DNA of 37,153 bases, from positions 1 to 37,153 of the forward strand of contig JANOKS010000158.1 of the NCBI GenBank assembly GCA_031419455.1. The letters run 5' to 3'. Shown piece after piece: positions 22,415-31,094 of this stretch. Under the pieces are notes generated by a model. It did no database searches. It saw only the letters and a list, made by a program, of their open reading frames with translations, and was not told where the DNA came from. The translations under genes and the position numbers were made by a program. This DNA is from UBA7672 sp031419455 (GTDB lineage: Bacteria > Pseudomonadota > Alphaproteobacteria > Caulobacterales > Hyphomonadaceae). The number at the start of each line of letters is the position of its first letter. Within the stretch, counting starts at the first letter, position 1.

Positions 22415-23731
22415 ATGAAATTGCGCTCAACGCTCTTGGCCGGTCTCTGCACCCTGGCCCTGCCGGGCTGCGTGTTGTCCGTCACCGATACCGCGCGGCC
22501 GGACACTTTCGCCCCCCTCGCCCACGCACCAGTCGCCAACGACGCGCCCCACGGCATGTCGCAGGCGCGCCTCACCGTGCTCGACGCCACGATGAAGAGT
22601 TACGTCGCCGACCAGAAGCTCGCCGGCGCCGTGGTGATGATCCACCAGGACGGCCGCGAGGTCTTCTCCGAGGCCTACGGATGGCGCGACCGCGAAGCCG
22701 GCGACCGGATGGAGGAGAACGACATCTTCCGCATCGCCTCGCAGACCAAGGCGCTCACCAGCGTCGCGATCATGATGCTGCTGGAAGAGGGCAAGCTCCT
22801 GCTCGAAGACCCGGTCGGCAAGTATCTGCCCGACTGGTCGAAGACCACCGTCGCCGTCGCGAAGGAAAAAGGCGGCTACGATGTCGTCCCCGCCAAGCGC
22901 GCCATCACCATCCGCGATCTCCTCAGCCACTCGGCCGGCGTCTCCTACGGCTCGGGTCCCGGCGAACAGGCGTGGCGGGACGCTGGCGTGTTCGGCTGGT
23001 ATTTCGCCGACAAGGCTGTCCCCGTGTCCGACGTCGTGGCGAAAATGCCGAAACTCCCCATGGCCGCACAGCCGGGCGAGGCCTGGGTCTATGGCTACAA
23101 CACCGACATCCTCGGCGTCGTCGTCGAGAAAATCTCCGGCCAGTCGCTCGACGTCTTCTTCAAGGAGCGCCTGATCGATCCGCTCGGCATGACGGACACC
23201 AGCTTCTGCCTGCCGCCCGAAAAGTCCGATCGCCTCGCGGTCGTCTACTCCGCCAAGGACGGCAAGTCCGAGCGCGCGCCGAACCCGGGCAGCTGGCAAG
23301 GCTCAGGCCATATCGGCCAGGGTCATTATCTGGGCGGCCCGTGCAAGGCCTTCGCTGGCGGCGCCGGCCTTCTCTCAACCGCGCGCGACTATTCGCGTTT
23401 CCTCGAAATGCTGCGCCAGGGCGGCGTGCACGAAGGCCGCCGCTATCTCTCGCGCAAGAGCGTCGAGCAGATGAGTCAGGATGCGCTGGCGACCGCGACC
23501 TTCCAGCCCGGCCAGGGCTTCGGCCTCGGCTTCCGCATCACGGAAGACCCGGGCGCGATGGGCAATCTCGGCTCGAAAGGCGATTATGGCTGGGGCGGCG
23601 CCTATCACTCGACCTACTGGGTCGATCCCGCCGAAGGCCTCACCGTCACGTTCATGACGCAGCTGATCCCCGCCGGCGGCCTCGACACGCAGGCCAAGCT
23701 GCGGGCGCTGATCTATGCGGCGGTGGAGTAA
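22415..23731 (+). CDS. Serine beta-lactamase-like (S12 family) lipoprotein
   Basis: A 438-residue penicillin-binding-protein-like hydrolase. The signal (MKLRSTLLAGLCTLALPGC) ends at lipidated Cys19. The class C/esterase active site has Ser109-x-x-Lys112 (ASQTK), a tyrosine motif YGYNTD (226-231), and a late GWGGAYHSTYW stretch in the position of the KTG/HxG motif. Such proteins act as esterases, D-amino-peptidases or lactamases; resistance should not be assumed. The ATG at 22415 follows GGGAGG with good spacing. The frame is open far upstream, but that extension is antisense to the GMC gene and is rejected. An inverted repeat follows the stop. Confidence 0.9.
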   Translation: MKLRSTLLAGLCTLALPGCVLSVTDTARPDTFAPLAHAPVANDAPHGMSQARLTVLDATMKSYVADQKLAGAVVMIHQDGREVFSEAYGWRDREAGDRMEENDIFRIASQTKALTSVAIMMLLEEGKLLLEDPVGKYLPDWSKTTVAVAKEKGGYDVVPAKRAITIRDLLSHSAGVSYGSGPGEQAWRDAGVFGWYFADKAVPVSDVVAKMPKLPMAAQPGEAWVYGYNTDILGVVVEKISGQSLDVFFKERLIDPLGMTDTSFCLPPEKSDRLAVVYSAKDGKSERAPNPGSWQGSGHIGQGHYLGGPCKAFAGGAGLLSTARDYSRFLEMLRQGGVHEGRRYLSRKSVEQMSQDALATATFQPGQGFGLGFRITEDPGAMGNLGSKGDYGWGGAYHSTYWVDPAEGLTVTFMTQLIPAGGLDTQAKLRALIYAAVE

Positions 23732-23748
23732 GCTCGGTCTTTCAATTG

Positions 23749-23858
23749 TCATTCCGGACGCGCGCGAAGCGCGTGAGCCGGAACGCAGGGGCGTTAGGCA
23801 CTGGTGCTTGCCGCACCTGGATTCCGGCTCTTCGCCCTTCGGGCTTCGGCCGGAATGA
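23749..23858. repeat. REP-like inverted repeat (TCATTCCGG class)
   Basis: TCATTCCGG (23749-23757) pairs with CCGGAATGA (23850-23858). An inner pair GCCGGAA (23778-23784) with TTCCGGC (23822-23828) nests inside, with further small hairpins (GCGCGAAGCGCG). It lies between two convergent genes and is closely related to the element at 17790-17890. Confidence 0.75.
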
Positions 23859-23907
23859 AAGGGATTGGTTCTCCATAACGACAGGCGACGTGGTGACGTG
23901 GTGCGTA

Positions 23908-24516
23908 TCACTTCGCCCGCGAATATGTGAACGTCCCGCACAGCGCCGTCTCGGCGAGCGGCGGCCACTGGTCGCCATTGAACGCTGCGATGGTGATGTC
24001 TTCCGCGTCCGCACTGGCCTTCGTGTAGGTCGCAAGGAAGCTGGTCTTGTCGCAGAAGCCGCCATTGACCGAGCCTGGTGGCACGATCTCGTCATCGACC
24101 GAATACATCGCGATGTCTTCGGGCTTGGCCGCCTGCCCGTCGGCCGCAAAGAACAGCGGCGAAAAATCGAACAGCGGCGTTCCCTGCGTGGCGCCGCCCG
24201 GCATCGACGTGGTGTCGAGAATGTAGCCATTGCCGAACTGGAAAACCGCGCCCTCGGGCAGGTTCACCGATTTCTGCGGCGTCGGCGTCAGCGTCAGCAC
24301 GCCCGGCGTGAAGCTCATCGCCGTCTTCGACATCGCCTCGTATTCTCTTGGCGGCCCGACCGGCGCAGGCGTGAACACCGCCTCGGGATCGTCCTGACCC
24401 ATCTCCTCGGCTGTCGGCTCGGCTGGCGCAGCAGGCGCCGGCTCGGAAGCAGGCTGGCAAGCGGCAAGCATCGCCGCCGCAACGGCCGCCGCAAGGAATG
24501 TCGCCGCAATCCGCAT
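23908..24516 (-). CDS. Hypothetical lipoprotein
   Basis: A 202-residue predicted lipoprotein: the signal ends in AAAMLAAC, and a Pro/Ala/Glu-rich tether follows (about residues 22-55). The rest is a probably beta-rich domain (about 60-202) with two cysteines (GFCDKT and ALCGTF) that may form a disulfide. The order SFTPGVLTLTP...VFQFGNGYILDT and the C-terminal ITIAAFNGDQWPP...CGTFTY are not a family I can name. The ATG at 24516 has GGGAGGGA upstream; a GTG lies one codon earlier. It follows the alkaline phosphatase gene on the same strand with a 59-bp gap and may share its transcript. Confidence 0.8.
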   Translation of the reverse strand: MRIAATFLAAAVAAAMLAACQPASEPAPAAPAEPTAEEMGQDDPEAVFTPAPVGPPREYEAMSKTAMSFTPGVLTLTPTPQKSVNLPEGAVFQFGNGYILDTTSMPGGATQGTPLFDFSPLFFAADGQAAKPEDIAMYSVDDEIVPPGSVNGGFCDKTSFLATYTKASADAEDITIAAFNGDQWPPLAETALCGTFTYSRAK

Positions 24517-24575
24517 CACGTCCCTCCCTCTTATCGCGCGTCGAGAACTTCGCCGCTTCGACCTTCGCGTTCGCT

Positions 24576-26102
24576 TTACCGCGTCAGCCCAAGCGACTGC
24601 GCCATCACATGAAAAATCTCGTTCTGCTCCACCGTGCCCGAGAACAGGTTGGCGCCGGGCCCGCCTGCGAAGATAGCGACATCCTCGCCGCCATGCGTTT
24701 CCGAGCCCAGCGGCACGAGCGACTGCTGCTGGAAGCCAAGCGCGGTCGTGTCGATATTGGTGAGGTCAGCGCGGTCGCACAGCCATTTGCCCTCTGCCGC
24801 CGGCTTGCAGATCGAGCCCGGACCGTTGGCGAAGCCCAGCGTGGTGTACGGCTTGCCATCGCGCGCCAGCGTCAGCTTGTCGCCTTCCTTCACCAGACCA
24901 AGGATCGGGTTGCCGCGCTGCGGATAGCCCGACATCGTCAGCGTGTGTGAATGGTCCGCCGTCACGATGATCAGCGTCTCGTCGGCATTGGTCATCGCGA
25001 CCGCCGCCGCCACGGCTTCATCAAGCGCTGCCGCATCGCCAAGCGCCCGCTGCGCATCGCCTGCGTGGAGGCCGTGATCGACGCGCCCGCCCTCGACCAT
25101 CAGCACGAAGCCATCCGCATCGCGCGACAGGCGCGTGATCGCGGCGCGTGTCATCTCCGCGATCGAAGGCTCGCCCTTGCCGTCCTTCGCGCGGTCGAGC
25201 TCGTATTGCATGTGGCTCGGCTCGAAGAGGCCGAGCACCTGGCCGTCTCCGCTCCAGTCGAACGCATCGAACCCGGCCTTGTCCGTGATCAACGTGCGGT
25301 TCGGCGCCTGCGCCTTCCATTCATCGGCAAGGTTGCGGCCGTCCTGCCGCCGGCCCTTCTGCACGATGTATTCAGGGTCCTGCACCGCCGACGGCAGGAA
25401 ATTCGTGCGCCCGCCGCCAAGGATCAGCTCGAACCCATCGCCGTTCGCCTTTCCCCAGTCGATCATCTGCGCGGCGATGTCTGTACATCCCGCAGCCTTG
25501 CCCGCAGACGAGACATCCGCATCCGCCTCCCAGTCGCGTTCCACCGTCTCGGCGAAGGTCGCCGCCGGTGTTGCGTGCGTGATACGTGCGGTCGAGATCA
25601 CGCCCGTCGCCATGCCGGACGCTTCGGCCATCTCCCACAGCGTCGTCACGCCCGTCGTCCTGGCGCTGGCGCAGTCGCGCAGGTTGGCCGCCTGCGTCAC
25701 GCCGATCGAGCCGTTGTAGGACTTGATGCCCGCCGTCATCGCCACCGCCGTCGGCGCCGAGTCCGCCACCTGGCTGTCATGTGTGTACGTTTTGGAGAAC
25801 GCCGACCACGGCAGCTTCTCCATCGCCAGCCTGTAGCTCTCGCCATCAAGGCCCTTAACCTGACCCGCATAGATGCGCGCCGCCGTGATGGTGGTGATGC
25901 CCATGCCGTCGCCGACAAACAGGATGACATTCCTGGCGCGTTTCGGCGCCCGCTCCGCCGCTCGCGCCTTCACCGCCACACTACCTGCGACGTAATAGCT
26001 GTCCCCCGCCTGCACCGGCGGTGTGACTTCGACCGTGCGATAGGACGTGGCGCAGGCCGCAAGGCCCATGGCCAGCGTGGACACAGCAAGCGTGCGAATC
26101 AT
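24576..26102 (-). CDS. Alkaline phosphatase, predicted lipoprotein
   Basis: Hydrolyses phosphomonoesters outside the cytoplasm, with two zinc ions and magnesium. The 508-residue protein has a lipoprotein signal (MIRTLAVSTLAMGLAAC, Cys17). Its metal and catalytic residues are those of the PhoA-type superfamily: Asp65 in FVGDGMG, nucleophile Ser115 in VADSAPTA, the EGGRVDHGLHAGD motif, TADHSH, and ETHGGEDV. The ATG at 26102 has GGGAG nine bases upstream. I see no clear Pho box in the 93-bp gap upstream. A small lipoprotein gene follows. The lipid anchor, if real, would hold it on the membrane rather than free in the periplasm. Confidence 0.94.
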   Translation of the reverse strand: MIRTLAVSTLAMGLAACATSYRTVEVTPPVQAGDSYYVAGSVAVKARAAERAPKRARNVILFVGDGMGITTITAARIYAGQVKGLDGESYRLAMEKLPWSAFSKTYTHDSQVADSAPTAVAMTAGIKSYNGSIGVTQAANLRDCASARTTGVTTLWEMAEASGMATGVISTARITHATPAATFAETVERDWEADADVSSAGKAAGCTDIAAQMIDWGKANGDGFELILGGGRTNFLPSAVQDPEYIVQKGRRQDGRNLADEWKAQAPNRTLITDKAGFDAFDWSGDGQVLGLFEPSHMQYELDRAKDGKGEPSIAEMTRAAITRLSRDADGFVLMVEGGRVDHGLHAGDAQRALGDAAALDEAVAAAVAMTNADETLIIVTADHSHTLTMSGYPQRGNPILGLVKEGDKLTLARDGKPYTTLGFANGPGSICKPAAEGKWLCDRADLTNIDTTALGFQQQSLVPLGSETHGGEDVAIFAGGPGANLFSGTVEQNEIFHVMAQSLGLTR

Positions 26103-26195
26103 CGTGAGGGCTCCCGCCTATGGATAGCGGGGGGAACCTAGTCGACCGATGCGACACTTCCGAGTCTGAAATGGCGAGTCGGAAAATTGGGCGCC

Positions 26196-26993
26196 TCACG
26201 CCGCGATATCTAGCTCCGGCACGATGCGCTCCGGCGCCGTATTGATGAGCGACAGCAGCGCGCGCACCTCAGACCGGCCGGCGAGCTCGCTCATGGTCAG
26301 CTTGCCGTCGGCGGGCATGTCGAACACGGTGCGGCCATCAAGGCCCAGCGCCCGGTGCGCCACGCGGTCACGCAGGCTCCAGGTCGGCTGGAAGCCCGCT
26401 TCCTCCCCCACGATCGCCACGCGCTGGTTTATCGTGGTGGAAATCCGGCTCGCGAGCGCAGAGACGCGGTTCAGCACGACGTGCCAGCGCTGCACAGGCA
26501 GGCCCGCGCGGCGGCGGTCGAAGCGCACGGTGTCCATCATCTCGCGATAATTGATGCGCGGCGCGGCGGGGGCGCCGGCCTTGGTGAACAGGCCGTGCAT
26601 GTCAGCCGGGCTCTCGTTCATCGGCGTCATGATGAGGTCGGCCAGCAGGTGGGCTTCATATACATCCGACAGGTTGCCGGACGACGTGTCGATGATCATC
26701 AGGTCATAGCCGTCCATCGCCGCAAGGCGCACCAGCGGCTCCAGCCGGCCGGCGTGTTTCGGCCGTGCATTGGTGCGGCTATCCTCTTCGGTATCCATCA
26801 GCATCACGTGATCCGGGCATTCCAGCTTGGACGCCCGGCGAAGTGTCAGGAAACTGGACAGGTTGCGCGTGTTCCGGTCGAGATCGACGCAGGCCGTCCG
26901 CAGGCCGTTCTTGGTCGCCGCAACTCCCAGAAGGCAGGCCAGGGTCGTTTTGCCCGTGCCGCCCTTGAAACCGCCGATGGTTACCACCTGCAT
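26196..26993 (-). CDS. Orphan ParA/MinD-family ATPase
   Basis: A 265-residue P-loop ATPase with the deviant Walker A motif FKGGTGKTT (signature Lys10, Lys15), a Walker A' region ACVDLDRN, and the Walker B-like YDLMIIDTSSG. These ATPases dimerise on ATP and position DNA or protein cargo. No parB or parS-like gene is adjacent, and the motifs differ from the Caulobacter division regulator MipZ (no KGGSGKST start), so I call it an orphan. The ATG at 26993 has GGAGAG close by; a GTG four codons earlier overlaps that site. It is divergent from chvI (197 bases between starts). Confidence 0.88.
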   Translation of the reverse strand: MQVVTIGGFKGGTGKTTLACLLGVAATKNGLRTACVDLDRNTRNLSSFLTLRRASKLECPDHVMLMDTEEDSRTNARPKHAGRLEPLVRLAAMDGYDLMIIDTSSGNLSDVYEAHLLADLIMTPMNESPADMHGLFTKAGAPAAPRINYREMMDTVRFDRRRAGLPVQRWHVVLNRVSALASRISTTINQRVAIVGEEAGFQPTWSLRDRVAHRALGLDGRTVFDMPADGKLTMSELAGRSEVRALLSLINTAPERIVPELDIAA

Positions 26994-27190
26994 GGAACTC
27001 TCCACATAACGCCCGCGACTTCCCGTGGCAGGAGTGTTTCAATTCGCGTGCCAGAGGAGCTACCGGGCCGGAAATAGCGGTTTGATCGCAGATTCAGGGT
27101 ACTTGCCCTCGCGCCCGCTCACCCCGATTATGGCGCAGTGCAGCGCGGCGGCCATTTCCTGCTCAGGTCAGGGCCGCGAGGAGACCCGGT

Positions 27191-27886
27191 ATGGCTACCA
27201 TCGCCCTCGTCGACGACGACGAGAACATCGTCGAATCGCTCAAGGTCTTCTTTGAGGCGGAAGGTTACCAGGTTCGCGCCTATCACGATGGCGCCGCCGC
27301 CCTCGCCGGCCTGTCGGAAAATCCCCCCGACATCGCCATCCTCGACGTGAAGATGCCCAAGATGGACGGCATGGAGCTGCTCAGGAAGCTGCGCCAGACC
27401 TCCAACCTGCCGGCGATCTTCCTCACCTCGAAGGACGACGAGATCGACGAAGTGGTCGGCTTCAACATCGGCGCCGACGATTTCATCCGGAAGCCGTGCT
27501 CCACCCGGCTTCTTGCCGAGCGTGTGAAAGCCATCCTGCGCCGGTCGCGCGGAGCCTCGGCGACGCCCGAGGACGGCGACAAGAAACCGATCGTCCGTGG
27601 CCGCCTGACCCTCGATCCCAACCGCCACGCCTGCCAGTGGGACGCCAAGATCGTGCGGCTGACGGTAACTGAATTCCTGATCCTCCAGGCCCTCGCCCAG
27701 CGCCCCGGCTATGTGAAGAGCCGCGACCAGCTGATGGACGCCGCCTACGACGACCAGGTCTATGTCGACGACCGCACCATCGACAGCCACATCAAGCGGC
27801 TGCGGAAAAAGTTCAGGGACCTCGACGACAATTTCGACGGCATCGAGACGCTGTACGGCGTGGGCTATCGCTACAAGGAAGCCTGA
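27191..27886 (+). CDS. chvI: Response regulator ChvI
   Basis: An OmpR-type transcription factor of 231 residues. Its receiver domain has phospho-acceptor Asp52 (ILDVKMPKMDG), the acidic pocket DDDEN (8-12) and Lys of the TSKDD loop. The C-terminal winged helix includes LTVTEFLILQALAQRPGYVKSRDQLMDAAYDD and DDRTIDSHIKRLRKKF. In alphaproteobacteria ChvG phosphorylates ChvI in response to acid, cell-wall or other envelope stress. The ATG at 27191 has GGAG about eight bases upstream. The chvG gene follows after 22 bases, so the two form an operon. Confidence 0.95.
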   Translation: MATIALVDDDENIVESLKVFFEAEGYQVRAYHDGAAALAGLSENPPDIAILDVKMPKMDGMELLRKLRQTSNLPAIFLTSKDDEIDEVVGFNIGADDFIRKPCSTRLLAERVKAILRRSRGASATPEDGDKKPIVRGRLTLDPNRHACQWDAKIVRLTVTEFLILQALAQRPGYVKSRDQLMDAAYDDQVYVDDRTIDSHIKRLRKKFRDLDDNFDGIETLYGVGYRYKEA

Positions 27887-27908
27887 GACACCGGGCAGGC
27901 CAGACAAC

Positions 27909-29567
27909 GTGACCAGGCCAGACAAAGGAACGAGGCCAGAAAAAGCCGCGCGGCCGGAAAAGGGTGCGAGGAATGCTCCGAGCAAGCCGCGCTCCCTGCT
28001 GTGGTCTCCCATTGCAAGGCTGATCCTTGCCTCCAACCTCGCCGGACTGGTCATCCTGATCACAGGCGCGCTGGTGCTGAACGAGGTCCGCGCAAGCCTC
28101 GTCAACGCCCGCAAGGCCAGCCTTGAGGAGATGAGCCAGCTCATCTCGTCGTTCATGACCGACAACGCCACAACCGAGCAGCCGGTCGCACTCGATCTCG
28201 ACGCAGTCATCCGCCAGCTCACCGCCATGCCGCTGACCAAGGCGACGCGGATCATCGTGCACGACCCGCAGAAGGAGATCGTGGCCGACACCCGCCTGCT
28301 GAAGGACGTCATCGACGAGACCGACCTGCCGCCGATGCGCGAACCAAGCTGGCTGGAGCGCACATGGCTCGACATGGTCCGCGCCATAAACCGCACCTTT
28401 GACTCCGTCAGTTCGCCGGGCCGCCAGCCGATCGCCGAAGTGCTGACGCTGGAGGAGGAAGTCGCGCGCGCGGTCGAAGGCGAGGGCGTCTTCTCCGAGC
28501 GGTTCAACGATCAGGCCGACCGCGTGCTGTCGGTGACCATGCCGATCGAAAAAGTCCTGCGCGTCGTCGGCACGCTCACCATCGAGACCAGCGACGTGTC
28601 CGAAATCATCGCCGCCGAGCGCGCCGCGCTGATCCCGCTGATCATCGTCGCGATTCTCGTCTCCATCATCACGGCCACGCTCCTGACGCTCGGCATTGCG
28701 CGCCCGTTGCGCCGGCTCGCCATCGCGTCCGATCGCGTCACCATGGGCGTCTCGCAGAAGCTCAATCTCGGCGGGCTGCACGACCGCAAGGACGAGATCG
28801 GCGATCTTTCGCGCGCCATGGAGGCGATGACCTCTTCGCTCTACGACCGCATCCAGGAGAACGAACGCTTCGCCGCCGACGTCGCTCACGAACTGAAGAA
28901 CCCGCTCACCTCAATCCGCTCGGCGGTTGAAACGTCGCAGGCGATCAGCGACCCGGCGATGAAGGAAAAGATGTCCAGTGTCATCGCGCGCGATGTCGTG
29001 CGCCTCGACCGGCTGATCTCGGACATTTCCAACCTGTCGCGCCTCGAAGCGGAGATCGTCCGCGAGAAACTCGTTCGCGTCGATCTCCGCAAGCTGCTGC
29101 AGGACATCGTCTCGATCTATGTCGACACCGCCCGTGAGACCGATGCGCGCGTGAAGCTTGTCGCGTCCCCGGGCGGCGCAACCGACGTGCTGGGCCGCGA
29201 AGGTCCGCTCGGCCAGGTCGTGCGCAACCTTGTCGAGAATGCGCGGTCCTTCTCCCCGCCCGGCGGCGAGGTGACTGTTTCGCTGACGAATGTCAGTACG
29301 CCGCGCGGCCCCATGGTCCGCCTCGTTGTCGAGGATCAGGGGCCCGGCATACCGCCCGACAAGCTGGAGAAAATCTTCCAGCGCTTTTACACCGACCGCC
29401 CTGCCGGCACGAAGTTCGGGAATAATTCAGGTTTGGGCCTTTCTATCGTGCGTCAGATCACGGAGACGCACAGGGGCGCCGTCTGGGCCGAAAACCGGAT
29501 GATCGACGGCGGGATCGCAGGCGCGCGCTTCGTGGTGGAACTGCCGCCCGCGCCCCTCGACCTCTGA
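27909..29567 (+). CDS. chvG: Sensor histidine kinase ChvG
   Basis: The 552-residue membrane sensor for ChvI. A basic cytoplasmic N-terminal tail holds a degenerate RP(D/E)K repeat. TM1 is at about 38-60 and TM2 at about 239-264, enclosing a periplasmic sensor domain. HAMP (264-315), the H-box with phosphorylated His327 (DVAHELKNPLTSIRS) and the ATPase domain (NLVENARSF, DQGPGIPP, GLGLSIV) complete it. The start is GTG at 27909, 22 bases after chvI, with only a weak ribosome site; earlier codons in frame overlap chvI. A mannose-type EIIA gene follows after 78 bases, where hprK is often found. Confidence 0.92.
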   Translation: MTRPDKGTRPEKAARPEKGARNAPSKPRSLLWSPIARLILASNLAGLVILITGALVLNEVRASLVNARKASLEEMSQLISSFMTDNATTEQPVALDLDAVIRQLTAMPLTKATRIIVHDPQKEIVADTRLLKDVIDETDLPPMREPSWLERTWLDMVRAINRTFDSVSSPGRQPIAEVLTLEEEVARAVEGEGVFSERFNDQADRVLSVTMPIEKVLRVVGTLTIETSDVSEIIAAERAALIPLIIVAILVSIITATLLTLGIARPLRRLAIASDRVTMGVSQKLNLGGLHDRKDEIGDLSRAMEAMTSSLYDRIQENERFAADVAHELKNPLTSIRSAVETSQAISDPAMKEKMSSVIARDVVRLDRLISDISNLSRLEAEIVREKLVRVDLRKLLQDIVSIYVDTARETDARVKLVASPGGATDVLGREGPLGQVVRNLVENARSFSPPGGEVTVSLTNVSTPRGPMVRLVVEDQGPGIPPDKLEKIFQRFYTDRPAGTKFGNNSGLGLSIVRQITETHRGAVWAENRMIDGGIAGARFVVELPPAPLDL

Positions 29568-29645
29568 TGGACATCTGAATCACTATTGACCGCGGAACAA
29601 ACGAGTCATCACCATGGATTGCTGGATTAAGCGGGAGTGCTTCCT

Positions 29646-30050
29646 ATGATCGGATTGGTCGTGGTCACACACGGCCGGTTGGCCGAGGAGTTCATCTCCG
29701 CCGCCGAGCACGTCGTCGGACCTCTGGAAAATGTTGGCGCCATCTGCATCGGCCCTGACGATGACATGGACATGCGCCGCCGCGAGATCATCGCCGCGGC
29801 GAAAGCAACCGACACCGGCGCAGGCGTCGTCATCCTCACCGACATGTTCGGCGGCACGCCGTCCAACCTCGCCATCTCGGTGATGGGCGGCGCCAAGATC
29901 GAAGTCATCGCCGGCGTCAACCTGCCCATGCTGATCAAGCTCGCCGAAGTCCGCAGCCGCCTCGCCCTCGCCGAGGCCGCGCTCGCCGCGCAGGAAGCCG
30001 GCCGCAAATACATCTCGGTCGCCTCCGCCCTGCTGCAGCGAGCCGAATGA
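29646..30050 (+). CDS. PTS EIIA component, mannose type
   Basis: A 134-residue phosphocarrier of the EIIA-Man/PTS-Ntr-linked kind. His9 in VVVTHGRLAEEF is the phosphorylation site; LTDMFGGTPSNLA is the usual conserved loop. No EIIB/C sugar permease is present, so it is expected to serve a regulatory phosphorelay (EINtr-HPr-EIIA) rather than sugar uptake. The ATG at 29646 has GGGAG nine bases upstream. Its stop overlaps the HPr start (ATGA at 30047-30050), so the pair is translationally coupled. In many relatives hprK precedes it; here it does not. Confidence 0.92.
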   Translation: MIGLVVVTHGRLAEEFISAAEHVVGPLENVGAICIGPDDDMDMRRREIIAAAKATDTGAGVVILTDMFGGTPSNLAISVMGGAKIEVIAGVNLPMLIKLAEVRSRLALAEAALAAQEAGRKYISVASALLQRAE

Positions 30051-30340
30051 GCGGTACCAAAAAAAGCGAAACGTGGTCACGCAGCGCAGAGCTCGTGAAC
30101 CAGCGCGGGCTTCATGCTCGGGCCTCCGCCGCCTTCGCGCGCGAAGCCTCGAAGTTCGATGCGAAACTCACCGTGCGCTATGACGGCATGACCGCCAGCG
30201 CCGCTTCGATCATGGACTTGCTGATGCTCGGCGCACGCGTCGGCCAGACCATCGAGATCGACGCTGAAGGCCGGGAGGCCCGCGAAGCCCTCGACGCCGT
30301 CTGCGATCTGATAGGCCGGCGCTTCGACGAGCGGGAGTAG
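30047..30340 (+). CDS. HPr phosphocarrier protein
   Basis: A 97-residue HPr-family protein. The active-site His23 lies in NQRGLHARASAAF, and Ser54 in the AASIMDLLMLGA motif matches the HPr-Ser46 position used by HPr kinase/phosphorylase. It passes phosphate from enzyme I to the neighbouring EIIA. Keeping the seryl site suggests that an hprK exists elsewhere or was recently lost. The ATG overlaps the EIIA stop. The next gene, the EF-hand protein, is convergent with 28 bases between stops. Confidence 0.93.
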   Translation: MSGTKKSETWSRSAELVNQRGLHARASAAFAREASKFDAKLTVRYDGMTASAASIMDLLMLGARVGQTIEIDAEGREAREALDAVCDLIGRRFDERE

Positions 30341-30368
30341 CGCCGACCCCACCTTGCGGAACGCCGGG

Positions 30369-30938
30369 CTACTTCCCCCCGCCATCCCGCGGGGCCGTAC
30401 CCCGCCCGCGGATCGTGCCCCAGCCCGGCCCCTGCCCCTGCTGGGCCTGCTGGTTCATCCGCGACAGCGGCTGCAGCAGGTCTGCGAAAGTGAGATCGCC
30501 ATTCGGCTGGATCTGCCCCGCGATGCGCCTGAACCCGGCTGCGAACTCCACCTTCGTCACCGACCGGTCGAGATCAATGTCGAACGTCATGGCGTTGGCC
30601 ATCAGGTCGGACTGGCTGCCCATCCTGGCCGCCCAGTCGGTCTGCTCGAAGCCGGTGACCTGACCATCGTTGTTCCCGTCCGCCGCCGCGAAGGCCACCG
30701 CAGCCCCGGCATCGATCTCGGCAACCGTGATCTTGCCATCGAGGTCGGCGTCAAACCGTGCGTAAACCAGCGCGCCGGGCGCCACCACCTTCACGCCATC
30801 TGGCGCCCGCGGAGCCCCGCCCGGCGACACCTGCCCCGTTATCCGGTCGATCGTATCGACATCCTGCGCCAAAGCCGGAGCTGCGCAGAAACCCAGCACG
30901 ACAAGCGCGACACAGGCGCGAAACGGCATTGCGGGCAT
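30369..30938 (-). CDS. Periplasmic EF-hand calcium-binding protein
   Basis: A 189-residue exported protein with a cleavable signal (cleavage after APALA, near residue 24). Three EF-hand loops are visible: DADLDGKITVAE (63-74), DGNNDGQVTGFE (87-98) and DIDLDRSVTKVE (120-131), each with acidic ligands at the expected places; the third lacks Gly at position 6 and may bind weakly. The C-terminus is a Gln/Gly/Arg-rich tail. The ATG at 30938 has GAGG seven bases upstream. It is transcribed against the PTS genes and divergent from ahcY across a 260-bp gap. Confidence 0.87.
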   Translation of the reverse strand: MPAMPFRACVALVVLGFCAAPALAQDVDTIDRITGQVSPGGAPRAPDGVKVVAPGALVYARFDADLDGKITVAEIDAGAAVAFAAADGNNDGQVTGFEQTDWAARMGSQSDLMANAMTFDIDLDRSVTKVEFAAGFRRIAGQIQPNGDLTFADLLQPLSRMNQQAQQGQGPGWGTIRGRGTAPRDGGGK

Positions 30939-31094
30939 TCGATCACCTCACTCGGTTTCCGCAGCGCCTGTCGGCTTTGCGAGGGTGCGGACTGTGGCCC
31001 CAAGGCAACAGCCAGCGCAACCTTCCGATGCAGAGATGGGATGCCGAAGGCGGCGAAGTCAGGGCGCCCCGGACCGCTTCCGAGGCAACCTCTG

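Noticed and set aside
26196..26993. MipZ division regulator
   Set aside because: The Walker A and following residues differ from MipZ and the context is not the usual one.
29568..29645. Remnant of hprK
   Set aside because: No P-loop or HprK signature can be read in any frame of this 78-base gap.
29614..29649. Short upstream reading frame (MDCWIKRECFL) ending in the EIIA start codon
   Set aside because: Its stop overlaps the EIIA ATG, which is suggestive, but it has no clear ribosome site and is too short to support.
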